Shown: positions 19,786-30,400 of the stretch, piece by piece
Numbering within the stretch: position 1 is the stretch's first letter
How the letters are laid out: each line of letters opens with the position of its first letter
Notes under the pieces: model-generated
Databases searched by the model: none
What the model saw: the letters and a program-made list of their open reading frames with translations, nothing else
Told to the model about the DNA's origin: nothing
Translations under genes and position numbers: made by a program
NCBI GenBank assembly: GCA_003599575.1
Contig: QZKV01000133.1
Coordinates: forward strand, 113,021-177,020
Reading direction: 5' to 3'
Length of the DNA: 64,000 bases
Source: Desulfobacteraceae bacterium
Lineage (GTDB): Bacteria; Desulfobacterota; Desulfobacteria; Desulfobacterales; Desulfosarcinaceae

Positions 19786-20065
19786 CAGCCTAAACGGCAC
19801 CTAAACACAGCGGGCGCATGATCATTCCCTCCTTCCTACCTTCAGATAGATTCGTAAGCGTGTCCCTCATCGAATAATCATTTGCGAATTTCGGTTGCGC
19901 CAACGATCAGGATCCTGAACTGCGGTCTCAGTCAACCCAAAAGGGCCTCTGCCCATTCGAGCAACATCAAAACAGGAAAAGCAGCCCGAATGTTGCGCAA
20001 GACACTTATGTGCGCTATAAAACCCGGGTGAGTTGCAAGAGACTTTCCGCGAGGTTGGAAATTTT

Positions 20066-21724
20066 ATGAGCTACCTGGTGTTTGCACGCAAATATCGGCC
20101 ACAAAACTTCGATGAAGTAGTCCAGCAGGAGCATGTGACCCGCACGCTGAAGAACGCCATCAGCGCGGGAAGAGTGCCTCATGCGCTTTTATTTACCGGG
20201 CCGCGCGGGACCGGCAAAACCACCGTGGCGCGCATTTTTGCAAAAGCTATGAATTGCGCGCAAGGCCCCACCCCAACGCCGTGTAATGCCTGTCGTTCCT
20301 GCGATGAAATCACCAACGGTCATGCCGCGGATGTTTTCGAAATCGACGGGGCTTCCAATAACAGTGTGGATCAGGTTCGTGAACTGCGCGAGAATCTCAA
20401 ATACATGCCGGCGCACAGCCGCCATAAAATTTACATCATCGACGAAGTGCATATGCTCAGTTTGGCAGCATTCAATGCACTGCTCAAAACTTTGGAGGAG
20501 CCCCCCGCGCATGTGCTGTTTGTTTTTGCCACCACCGATCCGCACAAAATCCCGGTCACCATTTTATCCCGGTGCCAGCGCCATGATCTGAGAAGGATTG
20601 ATCTGTCGGCCATATCGGATCAGATGCGCCGGATCTGCGATCAAGAAAGCGTGGTGATAGACGATGCGGGCTTGACCATGATTGCCCGGGAAGCGGGCGG
20701 CAGCATGCGCGATGCCTTGAGCCTGCTGGACCATGTGTTTGCGTGCGCCGAAGGCCCTATAAAAACCGATCTGATCGCCGAGCTTCTGGGCTCTGCCGAA
20801 CGCAGACAGCTCTTTGAACTATCCGCGGCCGTCTTTGCACGTGACATCGCGCAGGTTCTTGCAATGATCGATACGGTATGGCGTCGGGGATTGGAAATGA
20901 AGCGGTTTTATTGCGACCTGCTGTCCCATTTTCAAAGCATGGCCATTATAAAACTCGGCGACAAGGCGGTGCGACTCGTCGATCTGCCCGCCCATGAAAT
21001 TAAGCAGATGCAATCTCAAGTCCGGGATGTTTCGGACGGTTTTCTGACCCAAGCATTGGATCTGCTCTTTCAGATCGAGCCGTCGATCAAGTGGTCCGCC
21101 CAACCCAAATTGGCTTTGGAGATGGTATTTTTGAAACTGTTCCAATCGCCGCCGGCTTTGTCCGTGGAGAACCTGATCAAGGGGCTGGATCAGCTTCGAT
21201 CCGTAGCACATCCGGCTGAACGGACGTCATCCCAGGAAATGGGGCCTCGTGAATCCCCCCCATCTTCCCAGGAGCAAGAAGATCAATCACTCTCAAGGCA
21301 AACCGCCCCCACAGAACCGGCGCGCGCGGATGCCCGCCCCTCATGCGTCGCTGCTCCACTTGGGGCGCCATTATGGGATTGTGTCGTCCGCCACGTAATT
21401 GCAGACAAACCCCCGTTGGGGGCGTTTTTGAACAAATGCCGGGCCTCTTTTCCGGAGGAAACACGACTGGAACTTGAGGTATGCGGAAACGATTTTACCT
21501 TTAAAAATGTTCAAAAAAATGCGGATTACTTGGAAAAGATATGTGCCGACCTTTCCGGCAAGCCCATAAAGATAGTCCTGACAGCCAATTGCGAGGATAC
21601 GGGTGGAAAGCGCAAAGAGAAAATGAAAACCGAGCGTCTGAAGCAAAAAGCATTGACCGATCCGCTGGTAATGGAAGCTGTCGAGTTGTTCCGCGGCAAG
21701 GTTGTGGATATTAAAGTTATTTAG
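20066..21724 (+). CDS. dnaX: DNA polymerase III subunits gamma/tau (DnaX)
   Basis: A 552-residue DnaX, the clamp-loader ATPase of the replicative polymerase. From the start MSYLVFARKYRPQ it has Walker A GPRGTGKT at 45-52, a zinc module of four Cys (64, 73, 76, 79), DEVHML as Walker B and the sensor region. The C-terminal part after about residue 380 is a Pro/Ser/Glu-rich linker followed by a short tau-like domain. ATG 20066 follows GAGG and GGAAATTTT; an upstream TTG at 20033 is less likely. The order dnaX-ybaB-recR is classic. Confidence 0.96.
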   Translation: MSYLVFARKYRPQNFDEVVQQEHVTRTLKNAISAGRVPHALLFTGPRGTGKTTVARIFAKAMNCAQGPTPTPCNACRSCDEITNGHAADVFEIDGASNNSVDQVRELRENLKYMPAHSRHKIYIIDEVHMLSLAAFNALLKTLEEPPAHVLFVFATTDPHKIPVTILSRCQRHDLRRIDLSAISDQMRRICDQESVVIDDAGLTMIAREAGGSMRDALSLLDHVFACAEGPIKTDLIAELLGSAERRQLFELSAAVFARDIAQVLAMIDTVWRRGLEMKRFYCDLLSHFQSMAIIKLGDKAVRLVDLPAHEIKQMQSQVRDVSDGFLTQALDLLFQIEPSIKWSAQPKLALEMVFLKLFQSPPALSVENLIKGLDQLRSVAHPAERTSSQEMGPRESPPSSQEQEDQSLSRQTAPTEPARADARPSCVAAPLGAPLWDCVVRHVIADKPPLGAFLNKCRASFPEETRLELEVCGNDFTFKNVQKNADYLEKICADLSGKPIKIVLTANCEDTGGKRKEKMKTERLKQKALTDPLVMEAVELFRGKVVDIKVI

Positions 21725-21733
21725 GAGGATCAC

Positions 21734-22045
21734 ATGAAGGGTATGGGAAACATGATGAAGCAGGCGCAAAAGCTTCAATCCAAAATGCTCAAGCTTCAAG
21801 AAGAACTTGCTGAAAAAACAGTCGAAAGCTCATCGGGCGGTGGTATGGTCAAAGTTGTGGCCAATGGCCGCCAGCAACTGGTCTCCATCGCCATCGACAA
21901 AGAAGCGGTCGATCCGGATGACGTCGATATGTTGCAGGACATGATTTTGGCGGCCGCCAATGATGCTTTGAGCAAGGCGCAGGAAATGGTGGCCGCTGAA
22001 ATGGGCAAGTTGACCGGTGGATTCAATTTGCCTGGGTTCATGTAA
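21734..22045 (+). CDS. YbaB/EbfC family nucleoid-associated protein
   Basis: A 103-residue YbaB/EbfC protein: a small dimer that binds DNA around the nucleoid. The N-terminal helix is [18 protein letters not shown], then the conserved [17 protein letters not shown] and a C-terminal helix ending GFNLPGFM. A strong GGAGG precedes the start by seven bases. It stands between dnaX and recR, the standard place for this gene. Confidence 0.95.
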   Translation: MKGMGNMMKQAQKLQSKMLKLQEELAEKTVESSSGGGMVKVVANGRQQLVSIAIDKEAVDPDDVDMLQDMILAAANDALSKAQEMVAAEMGKLTGGFNLPGFM

Positions 22046-22110
22046 CCGACGGAGTGTTTCACCATTTGAAGCGGCGACTAGGCAGAAATGTTGTCGAACG
22101 AGAATAGATC

Positions 22111-22710
22111 ATGCAGCATTACCCGAAATCCATTCGAAACCTCATTCAAAATTTGGCCAAGCTTCCGGGTGTGGGTGAAAAGACCGCCGAGCGGCTGGCG
22201 ATACATATTCTTCGCCGTCCCCAAAACGAAGCTGAACACCTCGCCCAAAGCATTCTGGCGGTCAAACAGAGCGTCCGGTTATGCGCCTCGTGCTACGGGC
22301 TCAGCGATGCTGAGCATTGCCACATCTGTGAAAACCCCGCCCGTGACCCGGCGATCCTGTGCGTGGTCGAACAGCCCGCCGATATGATTGCCATCGAAAA
22401 ATCAAGCGCCTTTGGAGGGATGTATCACATTCTGGGAGGGGCGCTGGCACCTATGGAAGGGGTGGGGCCGGAAGACCTGCGCATTGGTGAATTGTTGGAA
22501 CGCGTGACCTCCAAGGGTATCAAGGAGGTCATCCTGGCGACCGGCACAAGCGTGGAAGGTGAATCCACAGCCGCCTTCATTGCCCAGCAATTGTCCGGAA
22601 GCGATGTCCGTGTGACACGGATCGCTTCCGGTGTGCCTGTAGGCGGCGATTTGAAATATATCGATAAAATGACGCTCAAGTGCGCTTTGGACGGCCGCCA
22701 TGTCCTCTGA
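22111..22710 (+). CDS. recR: Recombination protein RecR
   Basis: A 199-residue RecR, normal length. It has the helix-hairpin-helix LAKLPGVGEKTAERLA, the four-Cys zinc finger (CASCYGLSDAEHCHIC), and a Toprim domain starting CVVEQPADMIAIE. RecR acts with RecF and RecO to load RecA on gapped DNA. Its end overlaps the next gene by 11 bases. Confidence 0.97.
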   Translation: MQHYPKSIRNLIQNLAKLPGVGEKTAERLAIHILRRPQNEAEHLAQSILAVKQSVRLCASCYGLSDAEHCHICENPARDPAILCVVEQPADMIAIEKSSAFGGMYHILGGALAPMEGVGPEDLRIGELLERVTSKGIKEVILATGTSVEGESTAAFIAQQLSGSDVRVTRIASGVPVGGDLKYIDKMTLKCALDGRHVL

Positions 22711-23110
22711 TCGGCGTCACGCTTCCGATTTCTTCCAATGCACCCAATGTGGTCATTGCTGCAGTGGATACGGTGGCACCTTTGTCGGCGAGCGTGATAT
22801 TGAGGCGATCGCCGAGTACCTGGGTCTGCCCGCAAAAGAAGTGCGCGAGAGATTCTGCGTGTTGTCCGCCAACAGGTCCGTTTTAGCCCAGGGCGCCGAC
22901 GGCTACTGCATTTTCTGGGAGAAGATTTGCACCATTCATCCGGTAAAACCGCTGATGTGCAGGCGCTGGCCCTTCATCCCCAGTCTGCTGGTGGATGTCA
23001 CCAACTGGCAAATCATGGCCGATTCCTGCCCGGGCATACATCGGGGGGTGGATACAAAGGCGCTGCTCGCATATGCGCACGCTGTGATCGGCAGCACCCC
23101 AAAGGATTAA
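22700..23110 (+). CDS. YkgJ-type Cys cluster protein
   Basis: A 136-residue protein of the YkgJ / zinc- or iron-chelating domain family. The Cys pattern is FQCTQCGHCCSGYGG, then CIFW, ICTIHPVKPLMCRRWPF and SCPG, the usual set of eight conserved Cys that bind a metal (zinc or a cluster). Function is not known for the family. The start overlaps recR, so it is probably coupled to it. murI follows after 80 bases. Confidence 0.85.
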   Translation: MSSDRRHASDFFQCTQCGHCCSGYGGTFVGERDIEAIAEYLGLPAKEVRERFCVLSANRSVLAQGADGYCIFWEKICTIHPVKPLMCRRWPFIPSLLVDVTNWQIMADSCPGIHRGVDTKALLAYAHAVIGSTPKD

Positions 23111-23190
23111 GGCCGGGCTGGGCACTGGCGCGTTAAGGCGCTCACCGAGGACGCGCCGGACGTGCCGGCCGCGGGCGACAAAGGATCTCC

Positions 23191-23973
23191 ATGATCGGCG
23201 TATTTGATTCCGGAATTGGTGGATTGACTGTGGTGCGAGCGCTGCTGGAGCGGCTCCCCGGTCACGCTATCACCTATTTGGGGGATACTGCGCGAACGCC
23301 TTACGGCAGTAAAAGTGCGGATACCATCATTCGGTACTCCATCAACAATATCGAATTTTTGATACGCAAAGGCGCCCGGCTCATCGTCATCGCTTGCAAT
23401 ACGGCTTCCAGTTATGCGTTTGAGGCCGTTCGGAATCGGTTCAAGATACCCATCTTCGAGGTGATCGGGCCGGGTGCGCATTTGGCCGTCCAGTATTCGC
23501 GCAGGTTACGGATCGGCGTGATCGGCACACGTGCAACAGTGGCCAGCGGCGTGTATGAAGGGCATGTCCGGCGAATCAATCCAGGTGCCAAAGTCTTTGC
23601 CGTTTCTTGTCCCCTGCTCGTTCCCCTGGTGGAAGAGGGGTGGATCAGTAAGCCCGAAACAGCCATGATCGTCCGGAAGTACATGCATCCTTTAAAAACA
23701 AAGCAGATAGACACCTTGATCTTGGGGTGTACCCATTACCCCGTATTGAGAGGCGTGATTCAGCGCAAGATCGGCGCTCGCGTCGTTTTGGTGGATTCAG
23801 CCCAGGCCATTGCCGAAAGAGTGGGCGATTTCCTGAAAGCGCCCGGATCAAACCCCGCACCCATCCCGCAAGGCCAACTTACCATTTTTGTCACCGATAT
23901 TGCAGAGCAGTTTCGCAAAACCGCCCATTTGATCCTCGGACAGCCCCTTCCCATTCATCAGGCCGACCTCTAG
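23191..23973 (+). CDS. murI: Glutamate racemase MurI
   Basis: A 260-residue glutamate racemase, making D-glutamate for peptidoglycan. Both catalytic Cys are in place: the first in VIACNTASSYA (C69) and the second in LGCTHYPVL. The start region IGVFDSGIGGLTVVRAL and the GDTARTPYGSKS loop are diagnostic. AAAGGATCTCC precedes the ATG. Last gene of the plus-strand run; a minus-strand response regulator follows tail to tail after 199 bases in which I see no clear terminator. Confidence 0.97.
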   Translation: MIGVFDSGIGGLTVVRALLERLPGHAITYLGDTARTPYGSKSADTIIRYSINNIEFLIRKGARLIVIACNTASSYAFEAVRNRFKIPIFEVIGPGAHLAVQYSRRLRIGVIGTRATVASGVYEGHVRRINPGAKVFAVSCPLLVPLVEEGWISKPETAMIVRKYMHPLKTKQIDTLILGCTHYPVLRGVIQRKIGARVVLVDSAQAIAERVGDFLKAPGSNPAPIPQGQLTIFVTDIAEQFRKTAHLILGQPLPIHQADL

Positions 23974-24172
23974 GTTTTGTTGGATTTATTGAGTTGTTGG
24001 TTTTGTTTGAGTTCGTCTTAGCCATTAATTGGCCAAAGCGTTTGGTTTACTTATCGGAGTGAGTACGAAAAGGAAAAGCGCCGCGGGAATGGGGATTTGC
24101 AGCTTGTGCCGCAATCGGAGACCTTCAGGCCTGCATCGGCCCTTCTATTTAGGCTGGTTTTTCAACGGGTGC

Positions 24173-24730
24173 TCAGCAGCTTAAGGCCAAGGCAATCCGC
24201 TCTTCAGGCGAAAGTTCCGTGCGGTTCAGGACGGCGCGCATGGACACCAGACGTTCCTCTAATGCAGCCACCATCATTTCAAGGTTCTGAATGGTTTCAC
24301 ACGAGGTCTGTTCAGTCACCTCCATGGCGAAACGCAAATCACTGGCGTTTTTCATCAAGTTCTTCAGATTCTGAATCTTTGCCAGGCGCAATAACAATTC
24401 ATCGAAATTGATCGGCTTCTGCAAATAGTCGGTGGCCCCCTTTTTCATGGCGCAGATAGCGTTGTCGATAGTCCCATGGGCGGTCACGAGGATGACTTCG
24501 GTTTTGAGGTTGTGTTCTTTTGCTGTTTCCAGTACCCCGATACCGTCGATGCCGCCGGGCATCATCATATCGGTTATCACAACATCGTAGAGGGTTTGGC
24601 TGATCATTCGCACGGCATCCACGCCGGATTCGGCGGTTTCCACCTGAAACTCATCATTGGACAGCCGCTTGTATATCAGTGCACGGGTGACCGGGTCGTC
24701 GTCGACGACTAGAATCTTTAGCTCTTGCAT
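24173..24730 (-). CDS. Response regulator, receiver with short helical tail
   Basis: A 185-residue CheY-like receiver with acid pocket D10-D12, phospho-acceptor D54 (VVITDMMMPG), Thr in VTAHG and Lys in LQKP. The last 60 residues are a helical, probably coiled-coil tail, with no DNA-binding or enzyme domain. It is the last gene of the chemosensory cluster, 41 bases after cheR. In such clusters this kind of protein may act as phosphate sink or bind a partner through its tail; this is an inference. Confidence 0.88.
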   Translation of the reverse strand: MQELKILVVDDDPVTRALIYKRLSNDEFQVETAESGVDAVRMISQTLYDVVITDMMMPGGIDGIGVLETAKEHNLKTEVILVTAHGTIDNAICAMKKGATDYLQKPINFDELLLRLAKIQNLKNLMKNASDLRFAMEVTEQTSCETIQNLEMMVAALEERLVSMRAVLNRTELSPEERIALALSC

Positions 24731-24771
24731 TCGTTTTCCTCCTCAGACTGCCAACAACTCTTTATCCGCAA

Positions 24772-25716
24772 TCAGCGCAATTGGTAAAAGATCGACTTTA
24801 AGTGGCGCTTGGGAATAAAACGCGGGCATACGCCGGTCAACGATTCGGTTGAGCCGATGATCAAATAACCGTCCGATTCCAAAGCATCCGCGATTCTATT
24901 GAAAATGGCCACGCGATCCTCGAGCTTTAAATAGATGGCCACGTTGCGGCAGAAAATGATGTCAAATTTGCCCAATCCGGCAAATGACTCCATCAAATTG
25001 ATCTTTCGAAAAGTGGCCATGGAGCGGATTTCGTCATTGATCTTCCAGTTTTCGCCGCAGCTGGAGAAAAAACGCTGCAGACACTCGCGCGGCAAACCGC
25101 GCTCGATCTCGAATTTGTTATAAATGCCGTAGCTGGCCTGTTTAATGGCGGCATCGGAGATATCGGTGCCGATCAGCTTGATAATATAATTATGATGTTG
25201 GCCCAACAACTCTTTCAGCACGATGGCTATGCTGAAGACCTCCTGTCCTGTCGAACAGGCCGCGCTCCAGATGCGGATGGGCAAGGGCGCGCCCTTCGGC
25301 GCCGTCGCCGACCGCTTGTCGATGACCTCGGGAATCATTTTGTGCTTGAGCAGTTCAAACGGGCTGTGATCCCTGAAAAAAAGGGTTTCATTGGTGGTGA
25401 TGCCGTCGATGATTTCTTTTTCCAGCTTCTTGGAGGAATCCGATTTGGCCTTGTAGTAAAAGGCCGTGAAAGAATCACAACCTTCTCTTTCCAGCAACTT
25501 TCCCAGCCGGGTTTCCAGCAGATAGGCTTTGGAAGGTTCGATATGGATGCCGCACAAAGAATAAATATAATTCGAGAAAAGCTGGACTTCCGTTTGCGAT
25601 ATTTTAACCGCCTTCTTGATCGCCGGAAATACGTAGGCAGGGCTGACCGGAGAGGCGGATGGAGCGGAAGCAGCCGGAGGTTTGCGGGAAAAATTTCCAG
25701 GCATATTAGAACTCAT
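24772..25716 (-). CDS. cheR: Chemotaxis protein methyltransferase CheR
   Basis: About 314 residues. CheR methylates receptor glutamates using SAM. Seen: the N-terminal helical domain (SQTEVQLFSNYIYSLCGIHIEPSKAYLLETRL), TTNETLFFRDHSPFELL, SAM motif IWSAACSTGQEVFSIAI and GTDISDAAIKQASYGIYNKFEIERGL. A 45-residue Pro/Ala/Ser-rich extension precedes the fold. The start is uncertain: ATG 25716 or 25704, or TTG 25773 overlapping cheB. It lies immediately after cheB. Confidence 0.93.
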   Translation of the reverse strand: MSSNMPGNFSRKPPAASAPSASPVSPAYVFPAIKKAVKISQTEVQLFSNYIYSLCGIHIEPSKAYLLETRLGKLLEREGCDSFTAFYYKAKSDSSKKLEKEIIDGITTNETLFFRDHSPFELLKHKMIPEVIDKRSATAPKGAPLPIRIWSAACSTGQEVFSIAIVLKELLGQHHNYIIKLIGTDISDAAIKQASYGIYNKFEIERGLPRECLQRFFSSCGENWKINDEIRSMATFRKINLMESFAGLGKFDIIFCRNVAIYLKLEDRVAIFNRIADALESDGYLIIGSTESLTGVCPRFIPKRHLKSIFYQLR

Positions 25717-25732
25717 TTCGGATAGGCGCTCA

Positions 25733-26887
25733 TCATTGCTGATGATGATTCTGTTCGATTGCTCGGGTTCCAATCAATGATGGCGTTCTTGCGACGGTCT
25801 TGATAATTTCCGCCGCGATGCGTTCAAGCGGTGCAACCACGTCCACGATGCCGATTTCAATCGGTTCCTTGGGCATGCCGAAAACAACGCACGTGGATTC
25901 ATCCTGGGCGATTATGGTGGCGCCGTTGTTTTTCATCTGTTTCAAACCCTGTGTGCCGTCCGATCCCATTCCGGTCATGATGACACCGGTGGCCCGGCCG
26001 ACATAATGATCGGCCACCGAGCGAAACAAGTAATCGACCGAGGGTTTGCAATTGTTCATTGGTGGATCGTCGGTGATTTTGAAGACGCGCTGTTTGCCGT
26101 CCGCACCGGCCACGATTTTCATTTGCCTCCCACCGGGTGCAATGTAAGCCACATTGGGCTGCAAAGGCTCGCCGTTTTTGGCTTCGCGGACTTCGATAGC
26201 GCACTTGCTGTTCAGGCTGTTGGCCAAGGATTGTGTAAAAAGAGGCGGCATGTGCTGGACGATGACGATTGGAACGCCAATATCGGAGGGCAACTGCGGA
26301 AGCATGCGCGCAAGCGCATTCGGTCCTCCCGTTGAGATGCCGATGGCGATAATGGCTGCGTTTGCAACAACTCCACGGCTTATCGCGGTTGTCCCGGCAA
26401 CGGCCTGTCGCCGGGGGCGGATGACCTGTGCGCGTTTGGTGAATGGGGACAGCCGGTCCTTTATCCGACGGTAGCGCACAAAGGCCTTAAGCATGGGCAC
26501 CAACGTGGCTTTAACCGCCTCCCGGTTTTTCGCCATCGTGCCGGACTGGGGCTTGGGTATGAAATCAAAGGCGCCCAGCTCCAGCGCGCGCATGGTCATG
26601 GCACCGCCCTCATGGGTCAAGGTGCTGAGCATGATGGCGCCGACCCGCGATGACTCCGATTGTAAATGCTGCAATACCTCCAGTCCGTTCATTTCAGGCA
26701 TTTCAATATCCAGGGTCAGCAGGTCGGGTTGCAAGCTATTGATTTTGAACAGGGCGGCCTTCCCGTTGTGAGCCGTGCCGACGACCTGCACATCCGGCAA
26801 TTCCATCAAAACGTCACTGACGATTTTGCGGTAAACGACCGTATCGTCGACGACCAGCACTCTCAAGGGTTCGGAAGGTAAGGTCAT
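25733..26887 (-). CDS. cheB: Protein-glutamate methylesterase CheB
   Basis: About 384 residues. N-terminal receiver with acceptor D60 (LLTLDIEMPEMNGLEVL), a linker of about 50 residues rich in Arg, then the methylesterase domain with the catalytic Ser in IGISTGGPNALA, His in IVQHMPPLFTQSLA and Asp in TGMGSDGTQGL. It removes receptor methyl groups when phosphorylated by CheA. The exact start (26887 ATG or 26905 TTG) is not settled. It precedes cheR and follows cheW by 63 bases. Confidence 0.95.
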   Translation of the reverse strand: MTLPSEPLRVLVVDDTVVYRKIVSDVLMELPDVQVVGTAHNGKAALFKINSLQPDLLTLDIEMPEMNGLEVLQHLQSESSRVGAIMLSTLTHEGGAMTMRALELGAFDFIPKPQSGTMAKNREAVKATLVPMLKAFVRYRRIKDRLSPFTKRAQVIRPRRQAVAGTTAISRGVVANAAIIAIGISTGGPNALARMLPQLPSDIGVPIVIVQHMPPLFTQSLANSLNSKCAIEVREAKNGEPLQPNVAYIAPGGRQMKIVAGADGKQRVFKITDDPPMNNCKPSVDYLFRSVADHYVGRATGVIMTGMGSDGTQGLKQMKNNGATIIAQDESTCVVFGMPKEPIEIGIVDVVAPLERIAAEIIKTVARTPSLIGTRAIEQNHHQQ

Positions 26888-26950
26888 GGTTGTTTCGCCG
26901 GGCAATGTGCACTGATCATCGCTTCACTCCGGCGCTGATAAACTGAGGTT

Positions 26951-27436
26951 TCATATTTCTTCAGCCAAAACACGATCGACATCCAGAATACCGATCAAAC
27001 GATCCTGCATTTTGAAGACGCCCTTGAAAAAAACGCCCTGCACGCCGCCGATATTGGCAGGCGGCGGCTCGACCCGCTGCCAATCCGCCTCGACCACATC
27101 GCCGATACAGGATACCAGCAAACCGATATGCTCATTGTCGGAATTGACAATGATGTTGCGGGATGCCTCATTGACTTCAACGGCCGTGAGTCCCAGTTTT
27201 TTGCCCAGATCGATGATCGTTACGATTTGCCCGCGGAGATTCAAAATGCCCATCACATATTCGGGGGCTTGGGGAACCTTGGTCATTTCCATCAACTTGT
27301 TGATCTCTTGAACCTTTAAAATATCCATTCCGCATAAAGCATCGCCGATATAGAAGGTGGCCAGTTCGACCGCGCCGCCCTTGCTTTTGATGTCATGCCA
27401 GGGCTTAACCGGGTGCTGTTCCTTGGGGGATGCCAT
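26951..27436 (-). CDS. cheW: Chemotaxis coupling protein CheW
   Basis: A 161-residue CheW, the adaptor between receptors and CheA. The CheW fold is clear from VELATFYIGDALCGMDILKVQEINK, then MGILNLRGQIVTIIDLGKKLG and DRLIGILDVDRVL. It has a 20-residue N-terminal extension rich in Lys and Pro. It lies between cheA and cheB with about 60 bases on each side. Confidence 0.95.
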   Translation of the reverse strand: MASPKEQHPVKPWHDIKSKGGAVELATFYIGDALCGMDILKVQEINKLMEMTKVPQAPEYVMGILNLRGQIVTIIDLGKKLGLTAVEVNEASRNIIVNSDNEHIGLLVSCIGDVVEADWQRVEPPPANIGGVQGVFFKGVFKMQDRLIGILDVDRVLAEEI

Positions 27437-27496
27437 TTTTTTCTACACTCCTTTCGACCTATCGCGCCGCTGTCTGGGTGTTTTTGTATGATCGAT

Positions 27497-30400
27497 TCAC
27501 GCCGCCTTTAGGAAGTCATGAATGCTTCTAATAAGACGTTCACGATCCAGCTTGATTTGGTAATCATTGATGCCCACATCCTTACCCCGCGCAATATCTT
27601 CTTCTCCAGCCAGGGTGGTCAGGGCGATTACCGGCAAATGGGCATAATTCGGATTCTGCTTGATTTTGCGAGTCAGGGCAAAACCATCCATATTGGGCAT
27701 TTCAAGATCGGTCACAACCAGGGAAATGACCTCGGCATTTGCCTGGAGCAGATCCCATGCAATCATTCCGTCTTCTGCCTCCAAGACCGTGAAACCCTCT
27801 TTTTCCATAGACCCCTTCACTTGGTTACGAAAAAAATTGGAATCTTCGGCAAAAAGAATGGTAGCGGTGTTGCCTTCTTTTCTTCTCTCCAGATCAGCGG
27901 TCTTGAACCATTGCGGATTCAGCGCCTGAACGATCTCAACAATATCCACCAGAAGGGTGGTGCGGTCATTAATGATGGTGGATCCCATGACGCCGGTCTG
28001 TCGCAAAGTAACACCATCAATGTTCAAATTGGCTTCAAGCGCGTCGACCGGTCCGATGGCCAGCAGCCCGATTTCCCTGCCGGCGACAACAAATACGATC
28101 ACCAGCAGATTGTCGCGATCGGACAGTGGATGGACTGTGGCCACCTCATCGATACTGAACAATGGAAGACTGCCGCCCCTGTATTTGATCACGCGCTTGC
28201 CGCCCACATGCTCGATGTCGCTGCGTTTGATTTTTTCGATACGCTCTACGAGACTCAACGGCGCGGCGAATTGGTCATTTTCGGCGCTGCGGAAGACCAG
28301 TAAAGACTGCTTGTCGCGGGAGGCACGCACAGACTCTTGTTCCGATTCTGCCACCTCAGCGGCTCGGGCGGTTCCTTCCACCGTGGACAAGCCGGCCATC
28401 TTGGCCAGGTTGGAAACGTCCAGAATCAAGGCCACGCGGCCATCGCCCATGATGGTGGCGCCGGCATACCCTTTGCATTTTTTCAGGCCTCGCCCCAGTG
28501 GTTTGACCACGATCTCTTCGGAATCGTTCAGTTGGTCTACTACCAGGCCGTATTTCATGGTACCCGTGGAAACCACGACGATGTTCAGAGCGCCAGCCGA
28601 GTGATAGCGCCGGTCCCCCCCGCGCTGGTCGAAAGCGGCGCGATCTCTTTCATCGCTTTCGTCGGTTGCGGATTCGCTCACCTCATCCTTGATGATCAAA
28701 GGGCTTTTCTTGGATCGGCGATCCGCTATCGTTTTGCGGCGGTTCGTTCTGGGTTCGCCCGTGTCGGGATCGGCATAGAGCGATTCGATCCCGATGATTT
28801 CGGCCAACCGGATCAGCGGGAGTAGATTGCCCCTCAGGCGAACGACACTGGCGTTACCGACCCGCTCGATGCGATTGCGGACCTGTTCGGCGGGAATGCG
28901 CAGCAACTCTTCCAGATTGACTTGAGGAATGGCATAGCGTTCACCGCCGGTCACCACGATCTGGCACGGTATGATTGCCAGGGTCAGCGGCAGCTTGATG
29001 CGAATGGTGGTGCCCCTGCCCAGTTCGGAATCGATATCGATGATGCCGCCGAGTTGGTCAAGATTGGTCTTGACGACATCCATGCCGACCCCGCGGCCGG
29101 AAACGTCCGTGATGATCTCCGCGGTGGAAAAGCCGGGCAGAAATATCAGGTTGCTCTTCTCCCGAGCGGACATGATTTTGGCCTGTTCTTCGGTGAGCAA
29201 ACCTTTTTCCACCGCTTTGGCGGCGATTTTGGGACCGTCAAGCCCCTTGCCATCGTCGGAAATCTCAATATTGACCTGTCCGGCTTCGTGGTATGCCCTA
29301 AGGAATATCTGACCTACCGGGTTTTTTCCGGCCCTTTTGCGCATTTCCGGTGTTTCAATGCCATGATCGACGGCATTGCGGACCAGATGGGTCAGAGGGT
29401 CGCCGATCGCTTCGATGATCGTTTTATCCAGCTCGACATCCTTGCCTTCGAGGGACAGCTCTACTTCTTTGCCGAGATTGCGGGCCAAATCGCGTACGAC
29501 CCGAGGGAATTTATTGAACACATTGCCGATGGACTGCATGCGGGTCAACATGATGGCTTCCTGCAGTTCCGAAGTAATCAAGTCGATGCGCTGACCGGCC
29601 ACTTCCGAACCGCGCTTGTCACTGGATCCCATGGACCGGAGCAACTGGTTGCGGCTCAACACCAGTTCGCCCGCCAGAGTCATCAACTGGTCCAGCAGGC
29701 TGACATGAACGCGCAAGCTGCTTTCATGCTCCAATTTGGCCGACTTTTTATCCCCACCCGGATCGGCCGGCGATTCACCGGTTTGAACACCGGCCAGCGG
29801 GGGTTCACTCGATGCAGTTGCATCTTGCGGACAATACTCGGTTTCATCTGGGGCAGGAGAAGCCGCCGAACCCGCCGGTTGGAGCGCAGGCGTGTGGCTG
29901 ACTGCCGTTTGCAACGGTGATACATGCGCCTCGTCAGCTTCCGCGGAAGAAGCGCTGAGCTTGTAAAGGCTCAAGTCCGAGCGCAGTTCCAGGATATGCT
30001 TTTCCTCGATTTCAAAGAGGATGTTGATGTCGGCGGGTTTGAGAATGGTGGCGAAAACAAAGGTCATGGTTTTCACATCCGGCGACCAGTTGTCCGCCAG
30101 CTCCACAGCCGGCTGCTGGGAGAAGTTGGCACCGATCATGATGCCGGTTTGCTCCATCTCCTCCAAAACGCCTTTACAGGTTTTGTTTTTGGCATGAATG
30201 TGCTTTTCGACATCCAATTCGACCAGGTAGACGCATTTGCCTTTTTCAAACAGGGGCGGCAATTTTTTCGGATCGATCGCGATTGCCGTTTGTCCATTCG
30301 GAAAAGAGAATGAAATGGTGCCTGCGTTGGGCAATGCATCGGTTTGGGAAGGGTTCTTTTTGGTTTTGGCGGACTTCTGTTTTTTGGCTGCACCGGCCGT

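Noticed and set aside
19338..19808. Open frames on both strands across the tRNA genes
   Set aside because: They read through two tRNA-Ser genes, a common source of false calls.
19786..20065. Possible 4.5S (SRP) RNA between tRNA-Ser and dnaX
   Set aside because: The gene is often found here, and GGAAAAGCAGCC looks faintly like the conserved loop, but the GGTCAGG half and the stem are missing.
28922..29920. Plus-strand frame of 332 codons opposite cheA
   Set aside because: No family pattern; cheA on the other strand is unmistakable.
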